A stretch of 64,000 nucleotides of DNA from contig OZ018412.1 of assembly GCA_963969595.1 (NCBI GenBank), forward strand, positions 1,056,501 to 1,120,500, read 5' to 3'. The translations under genes and the position numbers were made by a program. Below are positions 45,954 through 57,311 of the stretch, one piece after another (the stretch's first letter is position 1; each line of letters begins with the position of its first letter). The stretch is from Neckera pumila (lineage: Eukaryota > Streptophyta > Bryopsida > Hypnales > Neckeraceae). The notes below the pieces were generated by a model, which saw only the letters and a program-made list of their open reading frames with translations, was not told the origin of the DNA and ran no database searches.

Positions 45954-48729
45954 ATGGCGCTTGTTATTATTTGTGGGCAACCATGTAGTGGCAAATCCAC
46001 TGCCGCAGCGTGCCTTGCGAAAGCACTTGAGAAGACCACTAAGACGCCCGTGATTCTCATTGACGAACCTTCCCTGAATTTGGATCGTAATTCCGCGTAT
46101 CAAGGTTTGTTTGCTCCGACTCTTCTGAAAGCACGATTCTTAATGAAGAGTTTTTTGCCCTGCTCGAATGTCATGCCTCTTAGCTTCCTCACTGATTTGT
46201 TAGAATGTCACAGATATGCCACGGGAGAAGAATCTGCGTGGAATGCTGCGGTCTGCAGTTGACAGGGCAGTATCGAGGGATACTATTGTTATTGTAGACT
46301 CCCTCAACAATATCAAGGTATCGTTGGCTTCTTACGTGGCCATAGTTACATCTTTTGTCCTTCGCTGTTTTTTGGCTATCTGTTGTTTATCGAATACTTC
46401 AGCACGCGATGAATTATACAGCATGATTTGTTTTTCAAATGTGTTTGATGGTACAGGCACTGATTACTGCTGAATCATAAGTGACCCCAATGTTTGCTGT
46501 GTTCAGGGTTACAGATATGAATTGTGGTGCTTGGCCCGCGCATGTGGAACGCATTATTGCGTGGTATATCTCAAAAATAAAAATGCGCATTCCAACACTG
46601 TACCTTGCTTTACACTCCAGACTATCGTACTAAATCTTGTCTTGATTGTTCGACTTCTGCATTGGAAATACGCATCTAAGCATTTGTTCCCCAGTTGCAT
46701 TGTGTTGCAGATGAAGCGGAATGTCGAGCATGGAACGAGGACAGGCGATCGAAGGTAGTGCCCGCCTATGAAGAAAACATGTGAGCTTTTTCCTTTCTTC
46801 CTTATCTGATAATTCTTGCTGTGAGTCACTTGTACTTGTCTTGCAACATGTTTCAACTATTACCTTTTGTATAACAGATGGTGTGCTTGACTTTTAGATT
46901 CAATGACTTGGTGAGAAGGTTTGAAAGGCCTGATGGAAAAAATCGATGGGATTCTCGTCTTTTTGAACTACATCCTGGCAAGGGTTGGTCTTCGGCTACT
47001 GCACTTCATCGTTTCATTTGAAGTAGATATATAAACTCCAGTTGTGAAGAGCGATGAACAATTGTTTTGCTCTTTCTCCGGAATCTTAATTTTGTCTTAA
47101 CGATATAATCGGAATCTAGAAATTTCAAGAGTATATTTTGTCACTCAAGTGTTTCCGAGGCCCTTTAAAAAGTTCAAGAACGCACAAAATGCTACAGTAG
47201 TAATGGAATTTAGTGTTATGATAATTATAGTGTTATTCCCTTATCATGTAACTCACTCTAATTCTCATTTGTTGAAAATTAGAGTTCATGTTCGATATTA
47301 ATTTTGTACTAAGTGAGCAATTTATTTTTTTTGGTCGGAATTTAGTTGACTAGTAGTGTTCATGTCGGCATTTATGGCATTAGGTGTTGGTAACATTACC
47401 AACGTTGTTTTCATTTAGTGTTAGTGTGGCAAACACTAAATTTCATTATGAATTTAATGTTTAAAGTTGTAGATATTTTGCATTGGTTCATGTCTGATTT
47501 TCTTTGTTTCTGATAATTCATTGCATTGGAGAACAGAAGAGATTCATGAAGATTCTGAAGCTATTGTTGAGGCTGTCAAATTTCTCAGCGATGATAGAAA
47601 TTTGGCTGGTAATCGGAATTCCCAGGTGCTGCAACCCACTATTGCCACACAGAATGTAAGTTCTTAAGCCTACTGGCTGTTGTCCTTCTGATTTAATCCT
47701 CAACTATCTTGGCGGCATGTTGAAGAGGAATCAGGAAGATTTCTCTTGTTTTAAGCTTTACGATTAATATCTAGCTTCGTGTGGTGCTATATGTCGACCT
47801 GTAAACTCGTTGCCCGAAGCTTCACCGATTTACTGTTTATGAACGTCAGCAAGATCTCGAGTATTGTGTTACCTTACTTATTTGTGTCTTTATTAAGTGC
47901 CAATCTTTGTTAATGCTTTCTCAGCCACTCAATTTTACAGGCACGGACCTCAGAGACCAATTCACTATACGAATTAGACCGTGCTACGCAGGTTTAAACG
48001 CTTTCACCCATATTTTTTTCAGTAAGAACTTGCTGTCTTCAATCTAGATTGTAATGCGCAGGGCATACTAAACGGAGCACTTCCGTGTCACAAGCATGTT
48101 GAATTTGGAGGTTATAATGTGTTACTTTACCCTTTTCTAAGAAATTTTGTGAATCTTGTTGGAAAGGAACAAATTTGGAGCTTGATATACTTTCAATCGG
48201 ATGGAAATGGACCAGGAAATTGTATCAGTTGTAGTAGATGCTCAAGCGCAAGGAATGGGTGGTGTAGTGCGTGGTGTCCGTCTTGGAGAAGGACTGCCTA
48301 TCATATCCTTTTCACTTTGATCAGACATACGATCAGACATCTCAAAATAACCTGCTTATGTTTCCAATATTGCATTTTCAAAAATATAAGCTACTTAGTT
48401 TATTCTGTGATATGTATTCTATGATATTTATTTTATGATATTAGGGGCATGTGATCTAACTAATTTTGACCCAGACAGAATCTAGAATTATGAATCGTTC
48501 TTTCAACAATGCAACATATTTTTGTTTTGTTTGTGGCCTTGACATTATGAGACACTTAAATCTGCAGAGGAGTGTAGGCCTACCTGAACTTCGCCGACTT
48601 CGTCGAACCTTTCTCAAATTGGCTGGACAATCAAGCTTGTCTGGTCCTCCTCCACCATCAGATGTAAAAAGTGCCAAGCGCATGTTTGCTGATTATCTTA
48701 ATCGTGAGTTGTCTGCAAATATGTTGTAA
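45954..48729 (+). CDS. KTI12: KTI12-like protein (Elongator-associated P-loop protein)
   Basis: Exons by splice sites and frame: 45954-46104, 46214-46317, 46507-46563, 46711-46780, 46898-46983, 47537-47655, 47941-47991, 48216-48302, 48556-48729; about 300 residues, usual for the family. It starts M-A-L-V-I-I-C-G-Q-P-C-S-G-K-S-T (Walker A at residues 8-15), then I-D-E-P-S, D-M-P-R-E-K-N-L-R-G, V-D-S-L-N-N-I-K, Y-R-Y-E-L-W-C-L-A-R-A, W-N-E-D-R-R, I-F-N-D-L-V-R-R-F-E, and the tail V-G-L-P-E-L-R-R-L-R-R-T-F-L-K with A-K-R-M-F-A-D-Y-L-N-R-E-L. In yeast and plants (DRL1/ELO4) KTI12 binds Elongator and tRNA and supports wobble-uridine modification. The exon 3-4 join as written is one base out of frame and lacks a few residues expected after H-Y-C-V (V-Y-C-D in relatives), so a microexon is missed or there is a lesion. 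The last intron is AT-AC. Confidence 0.9.
48303..48555 (+). other. U12-type AT-AC intron in KTI12
   Basis: The donor is ATATCCTTTT, the exact minor-spliceosome consensus. The branch site is CCTTGAC at 48537-48543 (adenine 48542), 13 bases from the terminal AC at 48554-48555. Splicing joins L-P-I to L-N-L-Q-R-S-V-G in frame, aligning with the conserved family segment before V-G-L-P-E-L. No GT-AG alternative gives this alignment. Confidence 0.9.
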
Positions 48730-50899
48730 ATAATATCCATGGAAAATGCTTTCATGTACTGTTTCATTAGTTTTGTCTTTGGACATAGCATGTTAACGCT
48801 GCAGCAACCAATTATCGACTGATGGATGACTTTGTGAGGGCGTGAAGGATGAAAAAATGCAGTTTTTCCATCTCATTTTATTTGTGGAAGGTGCTTGAAC
48901 TCATATTTGAGAACGTTTCATTGTCTCATTGTTGTATTTTTTACTTGACATGACAAGATGCTTGATCCACCCATCACCGTGAAGTGTATTTTGACATCTT
49001 CTAGGTCCTTGTTCTTATATGAATTTGAGTGATGAAAATGATCTTTCTTCAAAAATGGAGCCTATATAATGAAAATGGAGCCTATTCAATGAAATGAAGC
49101 TTGAAGTCTAATTCCTACTCCAAATGAAAAAATTTAAAAATTCCTAAAAAGCCAAATTTTTATCACAATTTGAACTTTGGGCTTATTAATACGGAATGTT
49201 GATTTTCTAGTTCTAGGTTGATATGGTATATTTCTTTGTACTATGCTCTTTTGAAAATTTCAGAGTTTTTGAGTATATTTTGTATTGGATATGAATTTTT
49301 TTTACTTTGAAAAATGTGATCATAACACATTTGTCTTTTCATTGTAGCCAAAAAGTAGTTGATGGACTTTTTAAATTATTGTAGAAATGGAGAATGTAAC
49401 CATTGCTTCAAAAAATTGGATCAATTTTGGCAAAGTATTTTGATGATGGGTCTCATCTTTTTAGCATTAATCTTAAATGTTTGGTAATTATAGAAATCAT
49501 CCTTTAGGATACTACATAAATTATTTGCTTTAAAATATCCAAGAGCATTAATTGAGGTTAAACTATTCTGCAAGACCATATAAAATTTCAAAGATGAACA
49601 TCTACACTTCTATCTTATTTAAAAAGATTCTTTAACAACCATTGGATACTTCTAGGTTGTTGTATGGTTAAACTTCACATGAGGTGTTTAATTTGGAAAT
49701 TTGTACCTTAACCTTTATAGTCCCCTCAAGGAACAAGTAGTACTTTAGCTTGGTTTTTTTTATCTTAATTTTTTATATAATTCATAGAAAATGGGGCAAT
49801 AGATTGATTCGTAGGGAATAGTTTTTGTTTTAATTGTTGAAAATATCTACACAAAATGTCCAAATCCAAAACAAGACAAGCAACTATATGTCCACCCACA
49901 CTAGCAAACAATTGAGAATGTCTTCTAAACATAAACCCTAATCCCGAACACCTACAGCACTAAACCAGTTGATGAGGAAACTAGCGCAATACCTTCTATC
50001 ATGGTCCCGAAAGATCCAAAGACATCTCTCAACATGTTCTTGTCCGTTCCCCAGGCAAGACCTAAATATTATTATTAATTTATTAGATTACATATATATT
50101 TAACTGAAAACTTGAATTACTTTCATTGAATTAGTAATATGAAAATTATAAAGAGTTTTATTTTGAAGGCAATCAAAGATTTTTTTTTTAAATGTTGTAC
50201 ACGAATAGTTTTTGAATTCAAATTTCAAATTTTTTCTTAAAATAAAAGGTCCATAGGATCAAGATTGATTGTAGAAACAATCTATATCTAAAATTAATGT
50301 ATTCTAGATTCCATCTTGAAACACTAGTGATTTTATTAGTTCTTGCATTATTTAATTTAACTTCTTAACGGGTTGACATCCATTTCTTGGACAATGCACA
50401 AAAACCTAAAGTGGATCTTGCAGACAGTGACATTTTTTCATTTGTTACTTTTCCTAGAGACAACTGGAAGAGTTTTCCATTATAAATAGAAAAGCCCTCT
50501 TCTAAATAGAACGTCAGTATTTTCTAAAAAATGGGAAGGCACGCAAATATCACTCATTGTTGAAATTTTTGTTTGCCCAATGACGAGACTTGCAAACTTG
50601 TAGAAGAGGCAAATTTTTTATTCCTGGCTCTAGGGTCGCAAATATTTTGCCCGCTTCTATGCATCTACTAACGTCACACCAACTGCAAACTTGTTGGGCG
50701 TCTGTTAAGAGAAATTATAAAATTGGAGGGACACAAGAATGTTGTTGAGCGTGATTACCAAGTATATGTAGCAAGGCAGTGCAAAATTACACTTATCACT
50801 TACCAGTAAGAAACCATGCATAAGAAAATCTTTATTGAACACAGTGTTGACTAACTCTTGCACACTGAAGCAAATTTGAGTGTTGCATTTCTAGTACTA
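48730..50899. other. AT-rich intergenic stretch
   Basis: KTI12 3' flank and decayed sequence. 49090-49200 resembles 44155-44245 of the duplicated block (attcctactccaa.ttg.a..ttcctaa, caatttgaactttgg). No gene recognised. Confidence 0.5.
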
Positions 50900-51830
50900 T
50901 ACTAGCGGTTGGCGCTTGCTATGCTACGCATTCATCATTAGAATTTTATTAGAATTTTTATGTATTAGACACTACAAGAGAATGGAGTGTTTTAAGTGAG
51001 TTCTTAAGTAGAGTCCTAGACATAAGGTTTTAAGGAATGACCTTTAAGGCAATTTTCAGCAAAATTTTACTAGAAACACATGTACTTCTAGTAAAATTTT
51101 GCTAAAAATTGCGTTAAAAGTCATTACTTAAAATCTTATGTCTAGGACTATACTTAAAAATCCACTTAAAACACCCCATTCTCTTGTAGTGAGATAAAAT
51201 GCAGAACAAAAATTTCAATAAATCTTCAAATAAAAATTACTAAAATCTTTGTATAATTTTGTTTATAAGTAAGCATATATTGAAATCTACAATAGAAATT
51301 TATTGAATGATGAATGAAATATACGCAATGGTGAATACTGTAAAAGATACACATTTATTGTAATGCATTCAAAAGTTGACTCAATTGTTACGAATAATGG
51401 CAACCCAAAAACTTGGTGAATTGAAAAGAAAAACTTGCAAATTTCAAAAACTTCATAAACAACTTAATTTTTGTGAAATCCAAAATTGCTTCAATTGAAT
51501 AAATTTCTCAAATCATTTGGTAGTAGCAATAGAATTTTGAAATCATAAAAGTTGTAAAAGTGATATTACAGAGGTGATTGCAAACTACTACTCTATTTTT
51601 GTAATATAACATTGTGTGAAAATACTATTTTTATGTATGCATGATTGAAAATATTAAAATTAATTATTTCAAAGATTTATTGAAATGATTATCATGCATT
51701 CTATTCAAATATATCAAAATTTTACTAATATGCAATACAATGAATGTGTAGCATAGCAAGCATGAGCCTCTATTATTAATGGTAGCATTTGTGATATTAC
51801 AGAGGGAGTTATGATTTTAGTAATATGATA
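50900..51830 (-). repeat. Dispersed repeat, copy 2 (inverted relative to 2134-2826)
   Basis: Reverse-complement match to 2134-2826 over its full length, apart from the MITE insertion at 50970-51191. Non-coding. Confidence 0.78.
50970..51191. mobile_element. CACTA-type MITE with precise empty site at copy 1
   Basis: The ends are CACTACAAGAGAATGG and CCATTCTCTTGTAGTG, flanked by aga on both sides (50967-50969 and 51192-51194). The homologous repeat at 2134-2826 has a single aga (complement tct at 2757-2759) and no element, which proves insertion and target duplication. It has the arms of the 42387 MITE plus an internal palindrome (gcaaaattttactagaa / ttctagtaaaattttgc). Confidence 0.95.
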
Positions 51831-51996
51831 GAGAACTGTCACAGGAAAACAAGGGGCCTCATAAATTTGCACACTACTTGGCTGCAAAGTAGGATTTTTT
51901 TGGCTTTCTTAGACATTGAATATTCTTTCCAAAGCACCGTCTCCTACAAAGTAATAAGTGGAAACCTTGTATGAGATAGAAAATTCATGTGCCAAT

Positions 51997-52238
51997 AGAG
52001 TTATTTGTAAAGTACCCAAAATCGGGGTTTAAACCCTGCAATTTTGTGAAAAAACAGGTTTTGGGCAAAAAGTCAATACAAAAGTGGGTATCAAACTTTC
52101 TTTTGCGCCCAAATCGACCCAAAACAAGTTTCGTCCAGACTTTGCCTGTAGGGTCTTGGTCGCCTGTGGGGTCGTCCGTCGAAGGAAATTTGTCAGCAAA
52201 AATCCCCTCCAAACTGGGGGGACTTTACAAATAACTCT
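51997..52238. mobile_element. TIR element of 242 bp
   Basis: The ends are AGAGTTATTTGTAAAGT and ACTTTACAAATAACTCT, a perfect 17-bp inverted repeat. The flanks can be read as a 3-bp AAT duplication or, with slightly shorter ends, as TA. The interior is GC-richer, not self-complementary, with open frames on both strands that have no domain. Confidence 0.82.
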
Positions 52239-52241
52239 AAT

Positions 52242-54310
52242 GTATTGTGTCTACTTCAAAAAGGCCATCACTTATAGCAATAATTTTTGTAATGCAGCAT
52301 TTGAGCTCAAGTCGGCAAAAGCATTAACGACTATGAATTCTTCTACTTCACAGCACTCTTCTTTGTGGAATAAGAAGAATTTAGAATTGTTGGTGCAATC
52401 CACTTCAATTCGTTGTTTTTTCATATTTGGAAAGGTAGATATCAAATTTTTGAAGATTCAGTTTCTTGCAATCATTTGCACTCATTCTCATCTTGCATTC
52501 ATTTGCATACTCATCAGTTGTTTCCACCGATAGAGCCAACAGCCCACTAACTGCGCATCAAAAAGAAAATTGGAGCAATCAAATTTTTTTTTGGTGGCAC
52601 ACATAAGTGGATGGTTTCCTACATGGCTTCCAGGTTTTCCAACCGTTTTTGCTCTCCAATCACATTGCTGTTTGGCATCCGAGTATTCAATGTGCTTGCA
52701 AATTCAAAATTATAGTAGTATTATAAGTGCTGATTTGATGTAAACCTCAAGGAAAATGACATCAGGAGCACTGGCACTATACAATGGAGCAACACCAAAA
52801 AATGGAACGGTTTGATTGGCAAGTCTAAGACCTTGCCAATTCTCATCATCAGTCAAGTCAAGAACAAGCCTTTTTCTTGCACGGTGAAGACGTGCACTCA
52901 AATGTTAGCCTATCTACTGAGAAATTGTGCAAAATTTTTGTGATCTATCAATTGCTTTGTATGCTAGACGCACAATCTTAGCGTAGGGAGCCCGAGGGAA
53001 ATTGGTCCGCAAAGCAGGCCCTCACCCGCGATTTGCGTAGGATGAGAGTCTTGCTTCGCAAGACCCTCTTATCTTCTTGGCACTTACACACAGGCTTGGC
53101 ACCTGTATCTTCTTGGCATTCATAGACTTTTTGTGAGCATGTTTTCCTCAATACCACCTTGATGTAGCTTCCATAGAGGAGGAAGATTAGTAATGGAAGC
53201 CTAATTTATTTATCAAGTCTTTCCTTCTTTGAAGTTTTACTAATATGTATTTAACAAACTACTACCCGATATTTCTATTGGGTCCAATATTGGGCCCCCA
53301 TGCTAGGACCATGCTGTTTCCCACATTGTGCACTTGGAAGTCTATATTTTTCAAGAATTTTGCAACCTCCCTTCCTACTAAAAATTGGATCGGCATGAAG
53401 AGCGTAGGAGCTGCCCGTGGTAGTCATCACACAATATTTTGCAGTTAAGCACTATAATCTCCGCATCCGCTAAATCTTTTTGAATAATCTTTCTTCCATT
53501 CAATTGCATTGACGATAGAGCCAAAGATTGTATGGCTACTTGGTCTCCCACTCCCTTCTTGCTTTGATTAGCGTAGCTTAAACATTTCTGGGTTTTCTTC
53601 ATCTTTCTCTCACTCTCGCAAGAGTAGTGCCGCTAAAGGATTAACCTTTTAGTGAGTTGGCATCCATTTTTTGGATGATGTACAGAACAGAAGCGCTATA
53701 TCTTGTAAAGTTCGTCATCTTTTCATCCATGATCCTTTTTTGTGAACACAGGTGCTTGAGTCTTGAACTAGGAATGGAGAAGCAATTTGCCAAATACGTT
53801 GTTTGCATTTTTTGGTAAAATCATAAGGCCTGAGGTGTCAAAAATTGTATTTTTATATTCCAGGGCTATATCTGATTACTACGACTGCTGTTGTCACTGC
53901 AGTAGAATTTTCTGCCTACGAAATCTTATTATATTCAATTTTTATAGCGGTATGACAATGTGGAGACAACAACAGTAGGCCGCAAGGCATTTTAGATCAC
54001 ACTTGTTACATTGCTGTGAATGTCTATGAAATAAAAATTCTAGAAAAAGGATATTGGCGTTTGCCTCTTGAATGCCATAAATTATTAATGAATTCTTGAA
54101 ATTCAATCCTCCTGTGCTCTAGATACAAGGACATATAGGTCTACTAGGACGCCTACCTCTACACTGTACATGCCTTTGAAAAATAGAAGTGTAAGCCATG
54201 TTACACATTGAATATTGCATTTTACAAGTGCAACATTTACTACACAATAGCATGGACAAAGACTTTATAAAGCAAAACAATGAAGTACCAATCCACTTAT
54301 TCCACCTCTG
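52242..54310. other. Spacer; possible decayed coding fragment at 52710-52901 (minus)
   Basis: The minus-strand frame at 52901-52710 has protein-like composition (R-K-R-L-V-L-D-L-T-D-D-E-N-W-Q-G-L-R-L-A-N) but no family was recognised. The rest shows no gene. A GC-richer patch at 52960-53110 contains gcgtagg and its complement without forming a clear element. Confidence 0.4.
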
Positions 54311-54313
54311 CAT

Positions 54314-54498
54314 ACTAGAAGAAAACTGAGTTGGATCCCACAAAACCATATGGAATTGGTTTTGTTGAGTTCCTAGTTTTGAATGCAAAATTCTGTATTG
54401 GAATGCATTGGAACGCAGAACTTTGCGTTGTAAACTAGGAACTCAACAAAACCAATCCCACGTGGTTTGTGGGATCCAACGCAGTTTTCTTCTAGTAG
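54314..54498. mobile_element. CACTA-type MITE (TACTA variant)
   Basis: The ends are TACTAGAAGAAAACTG and CAGTTTTCTTCTAGTA, with gca on both sides (54311-54313 and 54499-54501). The 185 bp form a long hairpin (ttggatcccacaaaacca.. / ..tggtttgtgggatccaa). It belongs to the subfamily of 13511-13834, with the terminal C/G changed to T/A at both ends. Confidence 0.88.
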
Positions 54499-54593
54499 CA
54501 GACTGTAATTGATGTAAATTTTTTTCGTAATAGCTGCACTACTGTGGTCGTCAAATGTATTGAAGAAGTATTGATTGCACATAGTATTTTTCA

Positions 54594-55070
54594 ATGAAGC
54601 ATAAGAAGAAAAGAAAAGCAATGCAAGAAGCTACCAAATCTAACAATACTTTTCAATCTTTGCAGTTTCCACTAGAAGAAACCCATTTTTTTGTGACAAG
54701 CCCCAAAGATGCTTGGGGATGTCTATTTAAACATGAGCCTTATCAACATGGTTATCAAAAAAAATGTGTCAAGATTGACAAGCCCAAAAATATGGAAAAA
54801 TTTCAAAAAACGAGGTGTGATTTGAAGAAGATTTTGGAGGACATTTTCCAAAACATAGTATTTGAAGTTTATGAGAGGTTGCCATGTGGATGCCACCTAG
54901 TATCTTTATCAACGCCAACTGGGCGGGCAATGCCACATAAACAATTTTTTTCATCCATTCCCTTGGTGACATGGATGATGACATCAGCAGTGCGTTGTAT
55001 CCTAAGTCTTGTCTATTTTGACATCTGTTGTGACACGCACATGTTTTTTGGAACGTCGAAAGTGACATAA
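54594..55070 (+). CDS. Hypothetical ORF, 158 codons, unrecognised
   Basis: Opens M-K-H-K-K-K-R-K-A-M with a basic N-terminus, then a middle part (K-K-I-L-E-D-I-F-Q-N-I-V-F-E-V-Y-E-R-L-P-C-G-C-H) that could be a real protein remnant, and a hydrophobic Cys-rich tail. No family was recognised, AT-rich codons predominate, and no splice signals or neighbours support it. It may be chance or a decayed exon. Confidence 0.25.
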   Translation: MKHKKKRKAMQEATKSNNTFQSLQFPLEETHFFVTSPKDAWGCLFKHEPYQHGYQKKCVKIDKPKNMEKFQKTRCDLKKILEDIFQNIVFEVYERLPCGCHLVSLSTPTGRAMPHKQFFSSIPLVTWMMTSAVRCILSLVYFDICCDTHMFFGTSKVT

Positions 55071-55676
55071 GAAGTGACTTTTTTGGAACATTCACTTAAA
55101 CGAATAGATATTTTTTGAGATGTTTTTTATATATCAGCATCAATATACATTATCGACAATACAACTTACAAAATAGACAATACATAATATATAATATACA
55201 ATATAACATATACAATGAACCATACATCCAGGATTGTCACTTTTTAACGTCCAGAGCAAAATCACGTCCAAAAGACGGACGTCCGAACCCAGATGTCCGG
55301 ACTTAGCGGACGGCGTCCGATGGACGTTAGTTGCTTGGTCGGTCACTTGGACGCACCGTCGATCAGTTGGACGGGCCATCGGTTTATGAGGGACGTCAGT
55401 CGGATGGGTGGTTGGCAGACAAGTGGTTACAATAATATAATGGACGGTTTTTTGGTGGTGATTGCCAGTGAACTTCTGAAAATGAGTTTTAGACTTGGAG
55501 AGATCTGGTTTGGAAACCTCTTCAATTGCATTGTCATTAAAAAGGGTGTAAACTGTACACACAATCTAAGCATTCATTTCATTTTCAAAATTAACAAAAC
55601 TCGGACAAAGCCAAAATTATTGCATTATACAATTACATTTTAGAATATCGTACTTCATTCAAAATAAAATGCATAT
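55071..55676. other. Low-complexity region before duplication copy B
   Basis: Contains an AT-rich run of taca/tata words (55140-55215) and then a GC-richer patch (55250-55400) with many ggacg/cgtcc words in both orientations. No gene. Confidence 0.5.
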
Positions 55677-57161
55677 ATCAAATTTTATTGAACTTGTCCT
55701 TTGTATTGGAAATCAAGAAACTTCATTGTATTCTAAACATCAATAAGCAAGCTTGTACTACAATGAAGCGGCAGTAAACAATCAATTGCCATATAGGACC
55801 ATCTATATATCATAAGGACTTGCACACCTAAGTTTACATCTCTTCAGTCCCTAAGGCTGGACGTAATCAATGTCTCCCTTCATCTCAGCCCTGCTACTCT
55901 CACCTCTTCCTTTCCATCCGGTGTCTTCATTGCTGCATGCCTCTTCTATATCTTTTGATGAAGATTATAGAATTGTCACTCCTCCATGTACTTCCCTAGA
56001 TGTATGTGATCTCATTCGTTTGTCCTCCTTTTTTTCCATTTTTACTTTTAATATGGATTTTCCAATGCTTTTCCTAAGGCCACGGATCGATTGAATTTTC
56101 TTCTTTGAACTAGGCTGAAGTACATCTAGGGGGTTCTACTCATATTTTCTTTTTTCAATGGAGAGATTGCAAAAGGTTCCATTACTCTTTTTTTTTTTCA
56201 TCTATTTTGGACTCTTTCACCACTGTCTTGCTTTTCGGCCTCCTTGAATAATTACCTTCATTGCGTTCAAAGACTGCGGTGTACAATCCGATGATTTGAG
56301 AAGACCTTGTGATGGATGGCTAGATTCCCGAATGAACATTGTAGCTAATGTCTCATCCTTGTCATCATCAATATGTAATGAAATGGATAGATTTTGATTG
56401 ATGCAAGGGTCCAATTCTTTAGAAATGCTAAATTCTCGACTGAAGTGTCGTTTTCTAAACGATGAGCTTCCAGAACCATCCAAAGTTGTACTACCGGTTG
56501 TAAATAGTGCATGTAGATCCGATGTAAGACCGGTACATGGTGGTAATTAGGGATCACGCACAAGTGGCTCCTTCTCTTTTCCATTTCAATTTTGGGTTGG
56601 ACTCCCGGACTTCATGAAACGCATATCTTCATTCTCTTCTACTTCATGTGGTTTGACATTCTCAATCCTTGGTTCACCACTCTTCTTGTTTGCCAATACC
56701 GCCTTTAATTGAATCCTTGTGTTCACTACATTCATTGGGACCTTTACCTCCAATCCGCCCTTGTCATTGTCTTTGTCATTCTATTTCATTCGTAAGTTCA
56801 TTTTACTACTTTTGATTTTGATTTTACTTTTATTTCATTTTATAACTATTTTACCTTTGACTAAATTAATTACTTCATCAAATTTTACTTAAGGTCTTTT
56901 TTGCTTAAAACCTCTATTTTTTCTCCCCTAGACTTTTCCCCTCATTCTTCTAATTGCGTTTTCTAGATTTTTGTTCCAATCTCTAAACTTTCTATCACTA
57001 TTTAATGGATAACTCCCTATTTGGTGGTTGTAATTCAGTTTGGAGTACTAATGCTTCCAGACTTGTAAATTTACCCACATTATTTATATTTCCATTTTCT
57101 AAAAGGCAAACCTATATGGTGATTCACATAGAGGCATTTGCACATCAAAAAACACTGACTA

Positions 57162-57311
57162 CACTACAAGAAAATGGGGTGTTTTAAGTGAGATTTTAAG
57201 TATAGTCCTAGACATAAGATTTAACCAATGACCTTAAAGGTCATTACTTAAAACCTTATGTGTAGGACTATACTTTAAAACTCACTTAAAACACCCCATT
57301 CTCTTGTAGTG
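57162..57311. mobile_element. CACTA-type MITE (in duplication copy B)
   Basis: Copy of 42387-42536 carried by the segmental duplication, with the same cta flanks. It was therefore present before the duplication. Confidence 0.92.

Noticed and set aside
46564..46703. Microexon TTGCATT before KTI12 exon 4
   Set aside because: It would leave a following intron of only about nine bases, which cannot be spliced.
55250..55440. Cluster of ggacg/cgtcc words suggesting a structured RNA or binding-site array
   Set aside because: Spacing is irregular and no consistent stem or unit could be drawn; probably decayed low-complexity sequence.
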